Source: Anaerosalibacter bizertensis (GTDB lineage: Bacteria; Bacillota; Clostridia; Tissierellales; Sporanaerobacteraceae). From it: a DNA stretch of 64,000 bases. Below the pieces are notes generated by a model that saw only the letters and a program-made list of their open reading frames with translations, searched no databases and had not been told where the DNA came from. The position numbers and the translations under genes were made by a program. This document shows, piece by piece, positions 1-9,943 of the stretch; the stretch's first letter is position 1; every line of letters starts with the position of its first letter. The stretch is taken from positions 1-64,000 of the forward strand of contig NZ_VULR01000011.1 in NCBI RefSeq assembly GCF_009696605.1, given 5' to 3'.

Positions 1-139
1 TATGGCTAAGATAAGAAGCCAAAGAAATGTATTTAATGATTAGAAAAGAAGACTATATTAGTATCTAAGAAATTGATAATTATTACAGTGGAAAACTGTA
101 ATTTGATTATAACTATATTGTACAAGGGGGAGTTATTTT

Positions 140-1009
140 ATGGATAAGAAAATAATAGAATTGAATGAAAAGTTAAGAGGCGGGGTAATAATGGATGTAG
201 TGAATGTAGAACAAGCCAAAATTGCTGAAGAAGCTGGTGCAGTAGCAGTTATGGCACTAGAAAGGGTTCCTGCAGATATTAGAAAAGATGGCGGAGTAGC
301 AAGAATGTCTGATCCAAAGTTAATAGAAGAAATACTAGAAGCTGTTTCAATTCCTGTAATGGCAAAGGTGAGAATAGGTCATTTTGTAGAATCACAAATT
401 CTTGAAGCTATAGGTGTAGATTACATAGATGAAAGTGAAGTGTTAACACCTGCAGATGATAATTATCATATTGATAAAAAAGAGTTTGAAACACCTTTTG
501 TATGTGGTGCAAGAAATTTAGGAGAGGCTTTAAGAAGGATTGGAGAAGGGGCATCAATGATAAGAACAAAAGGAGAGGCTGGAACAGGAAATGTAGTAGA
601 AGCAGTAAGACATATGAGAACTGTTATGTCACAAATTAGAAAGTTAGAAAATATGCCTAAAGAGGAACTTATGACTGCTGCAAAGGAAATGGGTGCTCCT
701 TATGATTTGGTTTTATATGTAGCTGAAAATGGAAAATTACCTGTAGTTAATTTTGCAGCAGGAGGTATAGCTACACCTGCAGACGCGGCTCTTATGATGC
801 AACTTGGTTGTGATGGAGTATTTGTAGGTTCAGGTATTTTTAAATCCTCAAATCCAGAAAAAAGAGCTAAAGCTATTGTAGAGGCTGTAAGAAATTATGA
901 TGATCCTAAAAAATTAGTTGAAGTATCAAAAAATTTGGGAGAAGCAATGGTAGGATTAGAAATAAGTGAAATTGCAGAAGAAAATTTATATGCTAAAAGA
1001 GGTATATAG
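140..1009 (+). CDS. pdxS: Pyridoxal 5'-phosphate synthase, synthase subunit PdxS
   Basis: PdxS makes pyridoxal 5'-phosphate from ribose 5-phosphate, glyceraldehyde 3-phosphate and ammonia in the cytosol, normally with the glutaminase PdxT. The 289 residues are full length for the family. The two catalytic-lysine segments are visible, [10 protein letters not shown] near residue 75-84 and [11 protein letters not shown] near 145-155, as is the phosphate-binding [15 protein letters not shown] segment near 205. The ATG follows a GGGGGAG ribosome-binding site. No pdxT follows; the next gene is an unrelated membrane protein after a strong terminator. The glutaminase is therefore elsewhere or lies left of the window. 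Family assignment is very secure. Confidence 0.97.
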   Translation: MDKKIIELNEKLRGGVIMDVVNVEQAKIAEEAGAVAVMALERVPADIRKDGGVARMSDPKLIEEILEAVSIPVMAKVRIGHFVESQILEAIGVDYIDESEVLTPADDNYHIDKKEFETPFVCGARNLGEALRRIGEGASMIRTKGEAGTGNVVEAVRHMRTVMSQIRKLENMPKEELMTAAKEMGAPYDLVLYVAENGKLPVVNFAAGGIATPADAALMMQLGCDGVFVGSGIFKSSNPEKRAKAIVEAVRNYDDPKKLVEVSKNLGEAMVGLEISEIAEENLYAKRGI

Positions 1010-1066
1010 ATTTTTCTAATATATAAAATGCTTAGTGAAAAATATAATATTTTGTAGTATAATTTT

Positions 1067-1116
1067 TATAGGAATTTATCCAATTATAAATTTAGGATAA
1101 ATTCCTATACTTTTTT
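1067..1116 (+). terminator. Rho-independent terminator after pdxS
   Basis: A perfect 15-bp inverted repeat (1067-1081 with 1095-1109) is followed by a run of six T. It ends pdxS transcription as a single-gene unit. Confidence 0.85.
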
Positions 1117-1160
1117 ATAAATAATATTTACATATGAATTAGGATATAGGGAGGTTGTAT

Positions 1161-1913
1161 ATGATAAAATATTTTTTTAGAGGTACACCAGATGGATATA
1201 TTTTTCCAAATGGTTCAAGAATACATTGGATTATGATGGCGTTTATTTTAATGGGAGTAGAATTGATAATAAAATATAGAAATGAATTGAGAGAAGATAA
1301 GTATAATAAGATATTTAAAGTTTTTATGATTACAATGCTGTCCATACAGCAAATCATTCTATATTTATGGTATGAGTTTTCAGGATATTTTACAATTCAT
1401 GAAAGTTTACCCTTATATAATTGTAGGGTGGCGATTATTTTTACTATTTTCGCACTTATTAGTAATAAGGATTTTTATAAAAACATTTGCTGTTATTGGG
1501 GAATCATTGGTGCAATATCGGCCCTTGCTTTTCCAACGGTAGATCCTTTTAAATTTCCTCACTACACCGGGTTATCATTTTTCTTAGGACATGCATTGTT
1601 ATTATGGTCGGGAATATATTTATTGGTAGTTGAAAGACATGATATAGGTAAAGAAAGTTTATTTTCCGTACTAATCTTTACAAATGTCTATCATTCAATA
1701 ATATTTATTTTCAATATATTGACTAGTTCTAATTATTGCTATTTAAATAGTCCACCTTTTTCTATTGGAATTATAGATAATATGAATCAATTAATATATA
1801 CTTTTACTGCTTTTAATGGATTCAATATATTTTTTATGATATTTTATTTAATGTATAAAATATTGCGTATGTATCGTTTAAAGAGGAAAGATGTTATGAA
1901 ATGTAGCAAATAA
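1161..1913 (+). CDS. YwaF / TIGR02206-type integral membrane protein
   Basis: A multi-spanning membrane protein of 250 residues with about six hydrophobic helices. The conserved block around 'ESLPLYNCRVAIIF' (about residue 75-90), followed by a Gly/Ala-rich helix, resembles the YwaF/TIGR02206 family, whose function is unknown. I chose ATG 1161 because the GGGAGG ribosome-binding site lies 6 bases upstream; a TTG two codons earlier would sit too close. It is flanked by terminators on both sides and is probably monocistronic. The family call is moderately secure; no activity can be stated. Confidence 0.7.
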   Translation: MIKYFFRGTPDGYIFPNGSRIHWIMMAFILMGVELIIKYRNELREDKYNKIFKVFMITMLSIQQIILYLWYEFSGYFTIHESLPLYNCRVAIIFTIFALISNKDFYKNICCYWGIIGAISALAFPTVDPFKFPHYTGLSFFLGHALLLWSGIYLLVVERHDIGKESLFSVLIFTNVYHSIIFIFNILTSSNYCYLNSPPFSIGIIDNMNQLIYTFTAFNGFNIFFMIFYLMYKILRMYRLKRKDVMKCSK

Positions 1914-1949
1914 AGACAGTTAAATTGTTTTTATTTGCTACATTTTTTA
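1901..1949. terminator. Bidirectional terminator between convergent genes
   Basis: A 14-bp perfect inverted repeat (1901-1914 with 1930-1943) followed by T6. Its left arm overlaps the end of the upstream gene. It serves that gene on the plus strand and plausibly the minus-strand lipoprotein gene ending at 1955. Confidence 0.75.
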
Positions 1950-1954
1950 TTCAA

Positions 1955-2965
1955 TTACTTAGTTATTTCTTTCATAGCCTTTTTAGCAAATTTATCTGTA
2001 ACAATCTTATTATAGTCTGCCCTTTCTTCTAGTTCTCCTGCCATTTCCATAATATCCATCATATGATTTAGTCCATCTTCTGTAAGAAGCAGATCTGGTT
2101 TCCAAGTATCTTGTTCTTTGTATCTAGTGATAAGGGCAATTAAAACCTCATCATCAGTATCAGGAAATTGTGGCTTTACAGCTTCAGCTATTTCTTCTAC
2201 ACTATGGGATTGCACCCAAAGCATGCCCTTATATATGGCATTAGTAAATTTTTGAATTGTATCTTCATTTTTTTCTATATAGTCTTTTGTTGCTGAATAG
2301 CAGGTATAAGGAATATATCCAGCTTCTTTCCCTATAGATGCAACTACATATCCTTTTCCTTCTTTTTCTAAAGTAGCAGCGACAGGTTCAAAAAGTGCTA
2401 CATAATCTCCTTCTCCTCCGGTAAAAGCTCCTGCCATAACATCAAATTGAATGTCAGTTCTTACATTTACATCAACGCCTGGTTCTAATCCATGTTTTTT
2501 AAGTACATATTCTAAAGTCATTTCAGGCATTCCACCTTTTCTTCCTCCAATAATAGTTTTTCCTTTTAAGTTTTTGAAATCGAAGTCTTCTTCTTTTTCT
2601 CTTCCTACAAGGAAAGAACCATCTTTTTGTGTTAATTGTGCAAAGTTAATAGCATAGTTTGTTTTACCTTGGTTATAAACATAGACGGAGGCTTCAGGTC
2701 CCATAAACCCAATATCTGCTTCTCCACTTAGTAGAGCAGTCATACATTTATCTGCTCCTTTTCCATTAATAAGTTCAATGTCGAGACCTTCATCTTCAAA
2801 AAATCCTTGGGTTATAGCTACATATTGAGGGGTATAAAATAAAGAATGTGTTACTTCTATTAGTTTAACAGTTTTTAAATTATTTTTTTTACATCCAGTT
2901 AAACTAAAACTTATTAAAATTGTCAATACTAATACCAAGGAAAAGAGTTTAAGCTTTTTATTCAT
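1955..2965 (-). CDS. ABC transporter substrate-binding lipoprotein, NMT1/SsuA/ThiY-like
   Basis: A solute-binding protein tethered outside the membrane for an ABC importer of the nitrate/sulfonate/taurine/thiamine-precursor group. It has a lipoprotein signal peptide with a charged N-terminus, a hydrophobic core and lipobox SLTGC (Cys about residue 25). Next comes the typical 'HSLFYTPQYVAITQGFFEDEGLDI' type start of the mature domain, split by the family pattern 'YVA...GFFEDEGLD', and then 'GEADIGFMGPEAS' near residue 85. Full length at 336 residues. No permease or ATPase gene lies beside it, so it is an orphan within the window and the substrate cannot be deduced. Confidence 0.85.
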   Translation of the reverse strand: MNKKLKLFSLVLVLTILISFSLTGCKKNNLKTVKLIEVTHSLFYTPQYVAITQGFFEDEGLDIELINGKGADKCMTALLSGEADIGFMGPEASVYVYNQGKTNYAINFAQLTQKDGSFLVGREKEEDFDFKNLKGKTIIGGRKGGMPEMTLEYVLKKHGLEPGVDVNVRTDIQFDVMAGAFTGGEGDYVALFEPVAATLEKEGKGYVVASIGKEAGYIPYTCYSATKDYIEKNEDTIQKFTNAIYKGMLWVQSHSVEEIAEAVKPQFPDTDDEVLIALITRYKEQDTWKPDLLLTEDGLNHMMDIMEMAGELEERADYNKIVTDKFAKKAMKEITK

Positions 2966-3059
2966 TAAAATCCCTCCTAAAAATTTATGGAGACTAGACT
3001 ATTTTTATTATATGATTATAATAGATAAAGGGTTACAAAATAATAGAAAGGGGAATTAT

Positions 3060-3596
3060 ATGAATTTAGCAAATGGTCTTACTTTAACTAGAATTTTCTT
3101 AATACCTATTTACTTATTGTTTTTTTATTCTACACTTGAAAAGAGGATAGTTTATGCAGGGATAGTACTTATAGTTTCAGGAATAACAGATATGTTAGAT
3201 GGTTATGTTGCAAGAAAATATAATATGGTTACAAAACTCGGAACAGTGTTAGACCCTATAGCAGATAAACTGACTACTTTTGCAGTTCTTGCAAGTTTTA
3301 CTTCCTATGAATTAATTTCTCCTTGGGTTCTAATTGTGCTAGGTATTAAAGAGTTAGCACTTATAGTAGGAGGAGGAATATTATATTGTTCTGATGATAA
3401 GAAGGTTATACCTGCAAATAAGTTTGGAAAAGTAGCTACTGTTTCTTTTTATATAGCAATAATTTCTGTAATATTATCTTTACATCAAACAGCAATAAAC
3501 ACTTTATTCTATATTACTATATTTTTTCACCTCCTAGCTTTTTTAAATTATCTATCTATATTTAAAGGTGTTATGGCAGATAAAGATGAAGCTTAA
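3060..3596 (+). CDS. pgsA: CDP-diacylglycerol--glycerol-3-phosphate 3-phosphatidyltransferase
   Basis: Forms phosphatidylglycerol phosphate from CDP-diacylglycerol and glycerol 3-phosphate at the membrane. The CDP-alcohol phosphotransferase signature is present in order: D-x2-DG-x2-AR, then G-x3-D-x3-D (around residues 42-68). It is 178 residues long with several hydrophobic helices, normal for PgsA. ATG 3060 follows AAGGGG with good spacing; the longer reading begins inside the upstream promoter region. It is transcribed away from the lipoprotein gene and is followed by the valS T-box unit. Confidence 0.9.
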   Translation: MNLANGLTLTRIFLIPIYLLFFYSTLEKRIVYAGIVLIVSGITDMLDGYVARKYNMVTKLGTVLDPIADKLTTFAVLASFTSYELISPWVLIVLGIKELALIVGGGILYCSDDKKVIPANKFGKVATVSFYIAIISVILSLHQTAINTLFYITIFFHLLAFLNYLSIFKGVMADKDEA

Positions 3597-3600
3597 ATTG

Positions 3601-3630
3601 TTGACAAATGAGAATTGTTTTTTATATAAT
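3601..3630 (+). promoter_or_regulatory. Sigma-A-type promoter of the valS T-box transcript
   Basis: TTGACA at 3601-3606 and TATAAT at 3625-3630, separated by 18 bases, directly before the T-box leader. Confidence 0.75.
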
Positions 3631-3664
3631 AACTATTAAATAGTTAAATAACATTATATTTATA

Positions 3665-3897
3665 CTGTGAAGAAGAGGAGTAGGTAAATATCCTATATAG
3701 AGAGAAAAGTCCATAGGCTGAAAGACTTTTTTAGGCAATGTTTACTGAAGGTAGCTTCTGAGTATTCAAATTGAAATCCAGTAAATTTGAACGGCAAATA
3801 CCGTTATATATTTAAGAGCCATAGTGTTAGCTATGGAATTAGGGTGGTACCGCGAGAATTTCCTTCGTCCTTATATTTTGGATGAAGGTTTTTTTAT
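3665..3897 (+). promoter_or_regulatory. T-box leader of valS
   Basis: A tRNA-sensing leader. It contains the conserved T-box bulge sequence AGGGTGGTACCGCG at 3841-3854 and a terminator stem (about 3862-3870 with 3880-3888) with a run of T. A specifier region CTGAAGGTAGC lies in stem I. By position, compared with the thrS leader in this window, the specifier codon is GTA (3751-3753), a valine codon, matching the downstream valS. Uncharged tRNA-Val would favour readthrough. Confidence 0.9.
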
Positions 3898-3918
3898 ATA
3901 TAAAAGGAGGAAATGAAA

Positions 3919-6570
3919 ATGATTGAGAATTTGCCTAAGACTTATAATCCAAAAGATTTTGAAGAAAGAATATATAAGTTTTGGAATGAGGAAAGATATT
4001 TTGAAGCCAATGTAAATAAGGAAAAAGAGCCTTTTACAATTATGATGCCTCCGCCAAATGTTACCGGAAATCTTCATATGGGTCATGCTCTAAATAATAC
4101 AATACAAGATATATTAATAAGATGGAAGAGGATGGAAGGATATGAAGCATTATGGCTTCCAGGTACAGATCATGCCAGTATATCTACTGAAGCTAAGGTA
4201 GTAGAGAAGTTAAAAAAAGAAGGAAAAAGCAAGGAAGAATTAGGAAGAGAGAAGTTTTTAGAAGCAGCATGGGATTGGACTAGAGAGTATGGGGGCAATA
4301 TAAATAACCAATTGAGAAAGCTAGGTATTTCTTGTGATTGGTCTAAAGAAAGATTTACATTAGACGAAGGTCTTAGTAATGCTGTAGAAGAAGTATTTAT
4401 AAGACTTTATGAAAAAGGCCTTATCTATAGGGGAGATAGAATAATAAATTGGTGTCCAAATTGTAAGACAGCTATCTCGGATGCAGAAGTAGATCATGAG
4501 GATTCTCATGGACATTTTTGGCATATAAAATATCCTATAAAGAATAGTGATGATTTTATAATAATTGCAACTACTAGGCCAGAAACTATGTTGGGAGACC
4601 TAGCTATAGCAGTTCATCCAGAAGATGAAAGATATACTAATCTAATTGGAAAGTATGCTATACTTCCATTGGTAAACAGAGAAATTCCTATAGTTGCAGA
4701 TGAATATGTAGACATGGAGTTTGGTACTGGTGCTGTTAAAATAACACCATCTCATGATCCAAATGACTTTGAAGTTGGATACAGACATAATTTAGGTCAA
4801 TGTAAAATTATGAATGATGATGCTACAATAAATGAAAATGGTGGAAAATATGAAGGCCTCGATAGGTATGAAGCCAGAGAAAGAATAGTTGAAGATTTAG
4901 ATAAGGAAGGATATCTATTAAAAACAGAAGATCATGAAAACAGTGTAGGTCATTGTGAAAGATGTAAAACTGTAGTTGAACCTATAATATCTAAGCAATG
5001 GTTTGTAAAAATGGAGCCATTAGCAAAGCCAGCTCTTGAAGCTTATAGAAATGGAGAATTGGATTTCATTCCTGAAAGATTTGGAAAGATTTATTCCCAT
5101 TGGTTAGAGAATATTAGGGACTGGTGTATATCAAGACAACTTTGGTGGGGACATAGACTGCCAGTATATTATTGCAGAGATTGTAATGAAATAATGGTTT
5201 CAAAAGAAGCTCCAGAAAAGTGTAATAAATGTAATAGTACTAATATTTATCAAGATGAAGACACTCTTGATACTTGGTTTTCCTCAGCATTATGGCCATT
5301 TTCAACTTTAGGTTGGCCAGAAAACACAGAGGAATTAGAATATTTTTATCCTACTAATGTATTAGTAACTGGATATGATATTATATTTTTCTGGATTGTT
5401 AGAATGGTTTTTTCTGGTATAGAACAAATGGGAGAAGTTCCATTTAAAGATGTATTTTTAACTGGTCTTGTAAGGGATGAACAAGGTAGAAAAATGAGTA
5501 AATCTTTAGGAAATGGAATCGATCCATTAGATGTTATAGATGAATATGGTGCAGATGCCTTGAGGTTCACATTGATAACAGGTAACTCTCCTGGTAATGA
5601 TATGAGATTTTATATGGAGAGGGTAGAAGCTAATAGAAATTTTGCAAATAAACTTTGGAATGCTACTAGGTTTGTTCTTATGAATTTAGATGAAAATATA
5701 ATAAGTGAAAAATTAAATTTAGAAAACTTAGAAGAGGAAGATAGATGGATATTATCTAGAATGAATAATGTAACTAAGGAAATTACAGAAAATCTATCTA
5801 AATATGAAATAGGGATTGCTGGACAAAAGTTATATGATTTTATTTGGGATGAATACTGTGATTGGTATATAGAAATGGTTAAACCAAGGCTATACGGAGA
5901 TAATGAAGAAAGCAATAAGGTAGCTCAGAAAGTTCTTTTAATTGTATTGAAGGATATTTTAAAATTGCTCCATCCTTTTATGCCATTTATAACAGAAGAA
6001 ATATGGAGCCATTTACCTGAAAATAATGAAGTACTAATTGTTAGTTCTTGGCCTGTATATGACGAGAAATACAATTTTAAAGAATCAGAAGAAAGAATAA
6101 TATATATAATGAAAGCAATAAAAGGCATTAGAAATGCAAGAGCAGAAATGAATATAGCTCCTTCAAGAAAATCTAAGATTATATTTGTTACCAAAGATGA
6201 AAAAGTTAAATCTATATTGGAATATGGGGAAAGATATTTTATAAATTTAGCTTATGCTCAAGATATAGAAATAGAAGAAGATAAAGAAAAAATAGGTGAT
6301 GACAATATACAAGTAGTAATTGATAGGGCTGAAATATTTTTACCATTGAAGGATTTAATTGATTTTGAAAAGGAACTAGAAAGATTAGAGAAGGAAAAAG
6401 ATAAACTAGAAGGTGAATTAAAAAGGGTTAGAGGAAAGCTTTCAAATAAAGGATTTGTAAATAAAGCTCCTGAAAATATAGTGGAAGCCGAACGACAAAA
6501 AGAGGTTAAATATAGTGATATGATGGATAAAGTGCTGGAAAGAATTAAATATGTAAAAGAAAATATGTAA
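3919..6570 (+). CDS. valS: Valyl-tRNA synthetase
   Basis: Charges tRNA-Val. A class I synthetase with the HIGH-type motif 'NLHMGH' near residue 47, an editing domain with '[10 protein letters not shown]' near 215, the KMSKS motif in '[11 protein letters not shown]' near 525, and a C-terminal coiled-coil tail (about 810-880), which is diagnostic of ValS. The 883-residue length is normal. ATG 3919 is 8 bases from AGGAGG; the in-frame ATG at 3913 is only 2 bases away and is less likely. The gene is controlled by the T-box leader upstream, and a long palindrome follows the stop. Confidence 0.98.
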   Translation: MIENLPKTYNPKDFEERIYKFWNEERYFEANVNKEKEPFTIMMPPPNVTGNLHMGHALNNTIQDILIRWKRMEGYEALWLPGTDHASISTEAKVVEKLKKEGKSKEELGREKFLEAAWDWTREYGGNINNQLRKLGISCDWSKERFTLDEGLSNAVEEVFIRLYEKGLIYRGDRIINWCPNCKTAISDAEVDHEDSHGHFWHIKYPIKNSDDFIIIATTRPETMLGDLAIAVHPEDERYTNLIGKYAILPLVNREIPIVADEYVDMEFGTGAVKITPSHDPNDFEVGYRHNLGQCKIMNDDATINENGGKYEGLDRYEARERIVEDLDKEGYLLKTEDHENSVGHCERCKTVVEPIISKQWFVKMEPLAKPALEAYRNGELDFIPERFGKIYSHWLENIRDWCISRQLWWGHRLPVYYCRDCNEIMVSKEAPEKCNKCNSTNIYQDEDTLDTWFSSALWPFSTLGWPENTEELEYFYPTNVLVTGYDIIFFWIVRMVFSGIEQMGEVPFKDVFLTGLVRDEQGRKMSKSLGNGIDPLDVIDEYGADALRFTLITGNSPGNDMRFYMERVEANRNFANKLWNATRFVLMNLDENIISEKLNLENLEEEDRWILSRMNNVTKEITENLSKYEIGIAGQKLYDFIWDEYCDWYIEMVKPRLYGDNEESNKVAQKVLLIVLKDILKLLHPFMPFITEEIWSHLPENNEVLIVSSWPVYDEKYNFKESEERIIYIMKAIKGIRNARAEMNIAPSRKSKIIFVTKDEKVKSILEYGERYFINLAYAQDIEIEEDKEKIGDDNIQVVIDRAEIFLPLKDLIDFEKELERLEKEKDKLEGELKRVRGKLSNKGFVNKAPENIVEAERQKEVKYSDMMDKVLERIKYVKENM

Positions 6571-6575
6571 ATATT

Positions 6576-6619
6576 ATTTAACAAATAGCTGGGTCATATG
6601 ACCCAGCTATTTGTTAAAT
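6576..6619. terminator. 44-bp perfect palindrome after valS
   Basis: Two perfect 22-bp arms (6576-6597, 6598-6619) without a loop, centred on CAT|ATG and starting 6 bases after the valS stop. There is no strong T run immediately after it, so it may be an inefficient terminator, an mRNA-stabilising hairpin, or both. As a perfect dyad it works equally on either strand. Confidence 0.6.
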
Positions 6620-6721
6620 AAGTTAAATATATCTTAAACTAAATATTCTATTATAGTAGTGGGACTTCTAATATGGTAAAATTATATTTAGGTAAAATAT
6701 GTACTTAGGAGGAAATTGAAG

Positions 6722-8014
6722 ATGAACTATGAAGAGGCTTTGGATTTTATTAATGGAGCAGAAGGGCTAGGTTCTAAATTAGGATTAAAAACCATAGAAA
6801 AACTAATGAATGAGTTAGGAAATCCTCAAAAAAATTTAAAATATATTCATATTGCAGGCACTAATGGAAAAGGGTCTACGGCCTCCTATATTTCTAAGAT
6901 ATTGGAGGAATCAGGTTATAGAGTAGGCATATTTACATCTCCTTATTTAGAAAGATTCAATGAAAGGATACAAATAAATGGAAAAGATATACCTGATGAA
7001 ACTTTTGCTAAAATCACTGAAAATGTTAAAGAAAAAACCGAAAAAATAGTTAGTGAAGGTTTTCCTCATCCTACTGTATTTGAGCTTATTACTGCTATTT
7101 CTTTTTTGTATTTTAAAGAAGAGAATGTAGATTTTGTAGTGTTGGAAGTAGGATTAGGTGGAAGATTAGATTCTACAAATGTTATAGATGGCTCTTTACT
7201 TTCAGTGATAACTACTGTTGACTATGACCATATGAATGTATTAGGAGATAGCTTGGATAAAATAGCTAGAGAAAAGGCTGGTATTATTAAAGAAAATGGA
7301 ACAGTCTTATCTTATCCACAAAAAGATGAAGTGTTTAAAACTTTAAAGGAAGTATCAAAGGATAAGAATGCAGATTTTTCAGTATGTCCAATAGAAAATA
7401 TAAATGTGAAAGAATTAAATGAATATGGAGCAGTATTTGATTTTAAATATAAGAATGATATTTTCGAAGATATGAAAATTAATCTTCTAGGTCTACATCA
7501 GGTATATAATGCATCATTAGCAATATCTGCAATAGCTATATTAAGAAATAAAGGGCTTATAAAAACAAGTAATGAAGAGATAAAAAGAGGTTTGACAAAT
7601 ACTTTTTGGAAGGGCAGACTTGAAGTATTGAGAAGGAAACCTATATTTTTAATAGATGGAGCACATAATTTGCAAGGCATAAAAACTTTAGTAAAATCAT
7701 TAGAGCTTTTCAAATACAATAGATTGATATTAGGTATGAGTATTTTGAAGGATAAAGACTTTAGCCATATGGTAGAAAATATAGCTCCTTTAGCAGATGA
7801 AATAATAATTACTGAAATAAATAATCCTAGAAAAATGGATGCCGAAAATTTAGCTAAAGAGGTTGGAAAGGCTAATAAGAACATGATAATAGAAAAAGAT
7901 ATTAAAAAAGCTATAGAAAAATCTTTGAATATAGCCAATAAAGATGATTTAATTGTATTTGCAGGCTCTATATATCTAATAGGAGATGTAAGAAAGATAC
8001 TATTAAATAATTAG
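6722..8014 (+). CDS. folC: Bifunctional folylpolyglutamate / dihydrofolate synthase
   Basis: Adds glutamate to folates and, in many bacteria, also makes dihydrofolate from dihydropteroate. It is a Mur-ligase superfamily enzyme with the P-loop GTNGKGST near residue 47-54, the folate-family segment 'TSPYLERFNERIQI' near 74, and 'LEVGLGGRLDSTN' near 145. The 430-residue length is normal. ATG 6722 lies 8 bases after AGGAGG. valS-folC is a common gene order in clostridia. Confidence 0.95.
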   Translation: MNYEEALDFINGAEGLGSKLGLKTIEKLMNELGNPQKNLKYIHIAGTNGKGSTASYISKILEESGYRVGIFTSPYLERFNERIQINGKDIPDETFAKITENVKEKTEKIVSEGFPHPTVFELITAISFLYFKEENVDFVVLEVGLGGRLDSTNVIDGSLLSVITTVDYDHMNVLGDSLDKIAREKAGIIKENGTVLSYPQKDEVFKTLKEVSKDKNADFSVCPIENINVKELNEYGAVFDFKYKNDIFEDMKINLLGLHQVYNASLAISAIAILRNKGLIKTSNEEIKRGLTNTFWKGRLEVLRRKPIFLIDGAHNLQGIKTLVKSLELFKYNRLILGMSILKDKDFSHMVENIAPLADEIIITEINNPRKMDAENLAKEVGKANKNMIIEKDIKKAIEKSLNIANKDDLIVFAGSIYLIGDVRKILLNN

Positions 8015-8072
8015 TAATTAGTAGGACTTTTTAGGAATATATATTAATATATATCGTTCCTAGGAGGTCCAT

Positions 8073-8294
8073 ATGAATGTAATAGAATTTCCAGCTTTTA
8101 AAAAATGGAAAGATGAAGAATTAGTAGAAGTTACTTGTAGAAAAATGGCTAGATTAAAATCTTTATTAGAAAAAGAAAACAATGAAGACTATTGGGAAGA
8201 AGTTATGATAATAAACTCTATGATAATAGAAATAAAAAAGAGAAACCTAAAGATAAATGAAGAGAAGTTAATTGAAAATATATTAAAAAAATAG
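8073..8294 (+). CDS. Small hypothetical protein, 73 residues
   Basis: A charged, helical 73-residue protein (Lys/Glu-rich, with a 'WKDEELVEVTCRKMARLKSLL' type amphipathic stretch) of no family I recognise. It has a good AGGAGG site 7 bases before the ATG and is followed at once by its own terminator, which supports a real gene. It sits between folC and the propeller gene; 59 bases separate it from folC, so co-transcription with folC is likely. Confidence 0.7.
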   Translation: MNVIEFPAFKKWKDEELVEVTCRKMARLKSLLEKENNEDYWEEVMIINSMIIEIKKRNLKINEEKLIENILKK

Positions 8295-8319
8295 ATGCAA
8301 TTTTGCATCTATTTTTTTA
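8290..8319 (+). terminator. Rho-independent terminator
   Basis: 10-bp perfect stem (8290-8299 with 8304-8313) with a 4-base loop and T7; ends the folC/small-protein unit. Confidence 0.85.
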
Positions 8320-8385
8320 ATAATCACCTTCATTTCAACTAATGCATAGATTGTATATATAGGAGTTGGAGGTGAAAAATTAGCA

Positions 8386-9321
8386 ATGGAATGGAAAGTA
8401 GTTGTTGCAAATACAGGAGAAGGTTCTATTACAATTATTGATTTTAAAAATGATTATGAAATAAAAGATATATCTTTTATTTCTTTATTAGATAAAGCAA
8501 AAGGCATTGATATATGTTTAGATAACCAACCTATTGGACCTTGGGATATAGCTTTAGATAGAGAAAAAAACAAAATATATTTAGCCAATGCTTATAATAA
8601 CTCAATTTCTAAAATTGATATGAATAAAATGAATATAGAATCTATATTAGCTGTAGGAAAATTTCCCTCTACTATAAAAATTTATGATGGATTTATATTT
8701 GTATTGAATGAAGATTCAAATTCAATTTCTATAGTAGATAAAAAAAGTTTTAATCTTATTGGAAATATATCTGTAGGAGATAAACCAGAGGATATGGAAA
8801 TATATAATTTTTCCAAAAAAATATTTATAGCCAATGGTAATGGACATAGTGTAGACATAATAGATCTAGAAAACAATAAAAAGGAGAAACTTATACTGAG
8901 TAATAATCCCATTAGATTATGTTTGGAAAAAGAGTATATGTATATACTTTCTCATTCCAATGAAAGCTTTTCAGAACATAGCAATATCTCTATAGTTAGA
9001 TTAGACAATTTAAGTATTGTTAAAAGTTTAGATATTGAAGGAGTCTGCAATAATATGTTAAAACTTAGGGAAAAAGACATATTATTTTTGACAAGCCTTC
9101 AAGATGGACATTTATATAAAGTAGATTTGAAGGCTAACAAAATAATTAAAAAAATTTATTTGGAAGGAATGCCAAATAAAATTTTTTGGGATGGGAATAA
9201 ATCCTTGCTTATAACTAATACGTCAAAGGACATCTTAACTATTTTTAATATATTTAATAATAAAGTGATAAAGAATATAAAAGTAGGCTCAGAACCAAAT
9301 GGCTTGATCATAATTAAGTAA
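8386..9321 (+). CDS. YncE-like beta-propeller repeat protein
   Basis: A 311-residue protein made of repeated YVTN/NHL-like blades, each of the form '(V)(A)N..nSIsiID...n' (for example near residues 60-75, 105-120, 147-160 and 285-300). The second to fourth blades show the 'P..m.i' turn typical of YncE-type seven-bladed propellers. No signal peptide is visible, so a cytosolic location or leaderless export is possible. Function in this family is poorly known, and binding to surfaces or proteins is only an inference. The ATG is 11 bases from GGAGGTG. Confidence 0.7.
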   Translation: MEWKVVVANTGEGSITIIDFKNDYEIKDISFISLLDKAKGIDICLDNQPIGPWDIALDREKNKIYLANAYNNSISKIDMNKMNIESILAVGKFPSTIKIYDGFIFVLNEDSNSISIVDKKSFNLIGNISVGDKPEDMEIYNFSKKIFIANGNGHSVDIIDLENNKKEKLILSNNPIRLCLEKEYMYILSHSNESFSEHSNISIVRLDNLSIVKSLDIEGVCNNMLKLREKDILFLTSLQDGHLYKVDLKANKIIKKIYLEGMPNKIFWDGNKSLLITNTSKDILTIFNIFNNKVIKNIKVGSEPNGLIIIK

Positions 9322-9324
9322 ACT

Positions 9325-9852
9325 TTATTTTATTAGAGTGTTCAATATCTCTTGATAAATTTTATCTGGATTCGATTTCCAATTATTGCAAATCATTTTT
9401 GCTTGTTCGCTAGATACAACGTTTAGATAGAGACTAAATAATGTAGAATCTTTTTCTACTAATTTTAAATTTACCACATACTCATTTTTATTTTTTTTAA
9501 AATAGTCTCCAATTATTTGTGTTTCTCTTTTTAGTTCTTCTTTTTTTACTTCGAATTTTTTGTCTATATCATTTTTTATTTCATCAGGTATCTTATGAAT
9601 AAAATAATTTAGAGTAAGTTTTCCTTTTTTCAATATAGTATATCGTTCTTTTTCTTCTTTCCTAGAATATTCAATGAATTTAGATCTTGTTAACTCACTT
9701 AAAAACTGTTGAACTAAAAAATAATTCATATAGTTATTTTCCAATACGAATTCAGTTATTTGTCCATTTGTAAGAGGAATCTCAGACTTATCTATTATAT
9801 AGAGTAAGAGAAGTTTATTTTGAGCAAGTTCTTCGGTACTATCAATAAACAT
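9325..9852 (-). CDS. DUF4364 family winged-helix protein
   Basis: A 175-residue protein whose N-terminal half (about residues 1-75) has a winged-helix pattern, starting 'ELAQNKLLLLYIIDKSE' and continuing with a recognition helix and a 'RYTILKKGKLTL' wing. This matches the DUF4364 family common in clostridia. It probably regulates transcription, but no target is known. It converges with the propeller gene, with 3 bases between the stop codons and no separate terminator. Confidence 0.8.
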   Translation of the reverse strand: MFIDSTEELAQNKLLLLYIIDKSEIPLTNGQITEFVLENNYMNYFLVQQFLSELTRSKFIEYSRKEEKERYTILKKGKLTLNYFIHKIPDEIKNDIDKKFEVKKEELKRETQIIGDYFKKNKNEYVVNLKLVEKDSTLFSLYLNVVSSEQAKMICNNWKSNPDKIYQEILNTLIK

Positions 9853-9902
9853 TCTAACACCTTCTTTTAAAAAATAATATTATTTTAAATTATATCATAT
9901 TA

Positions 9903-9934
9903 AAAGGAGAAGTGAAAACTCACTTCTCCTTTTA
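9903..9934. terminator. Terminator of the SASP gene
   Basis: 14-bp perfect stem (9903-9916 with 9921-9934) with a 4-base loop. T-rich on the minus strand, it lies between the SASP stop and the DUF4364 start region. Confidence 0.8.
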
Positions 9935-9943
9935 TAAGGAATT

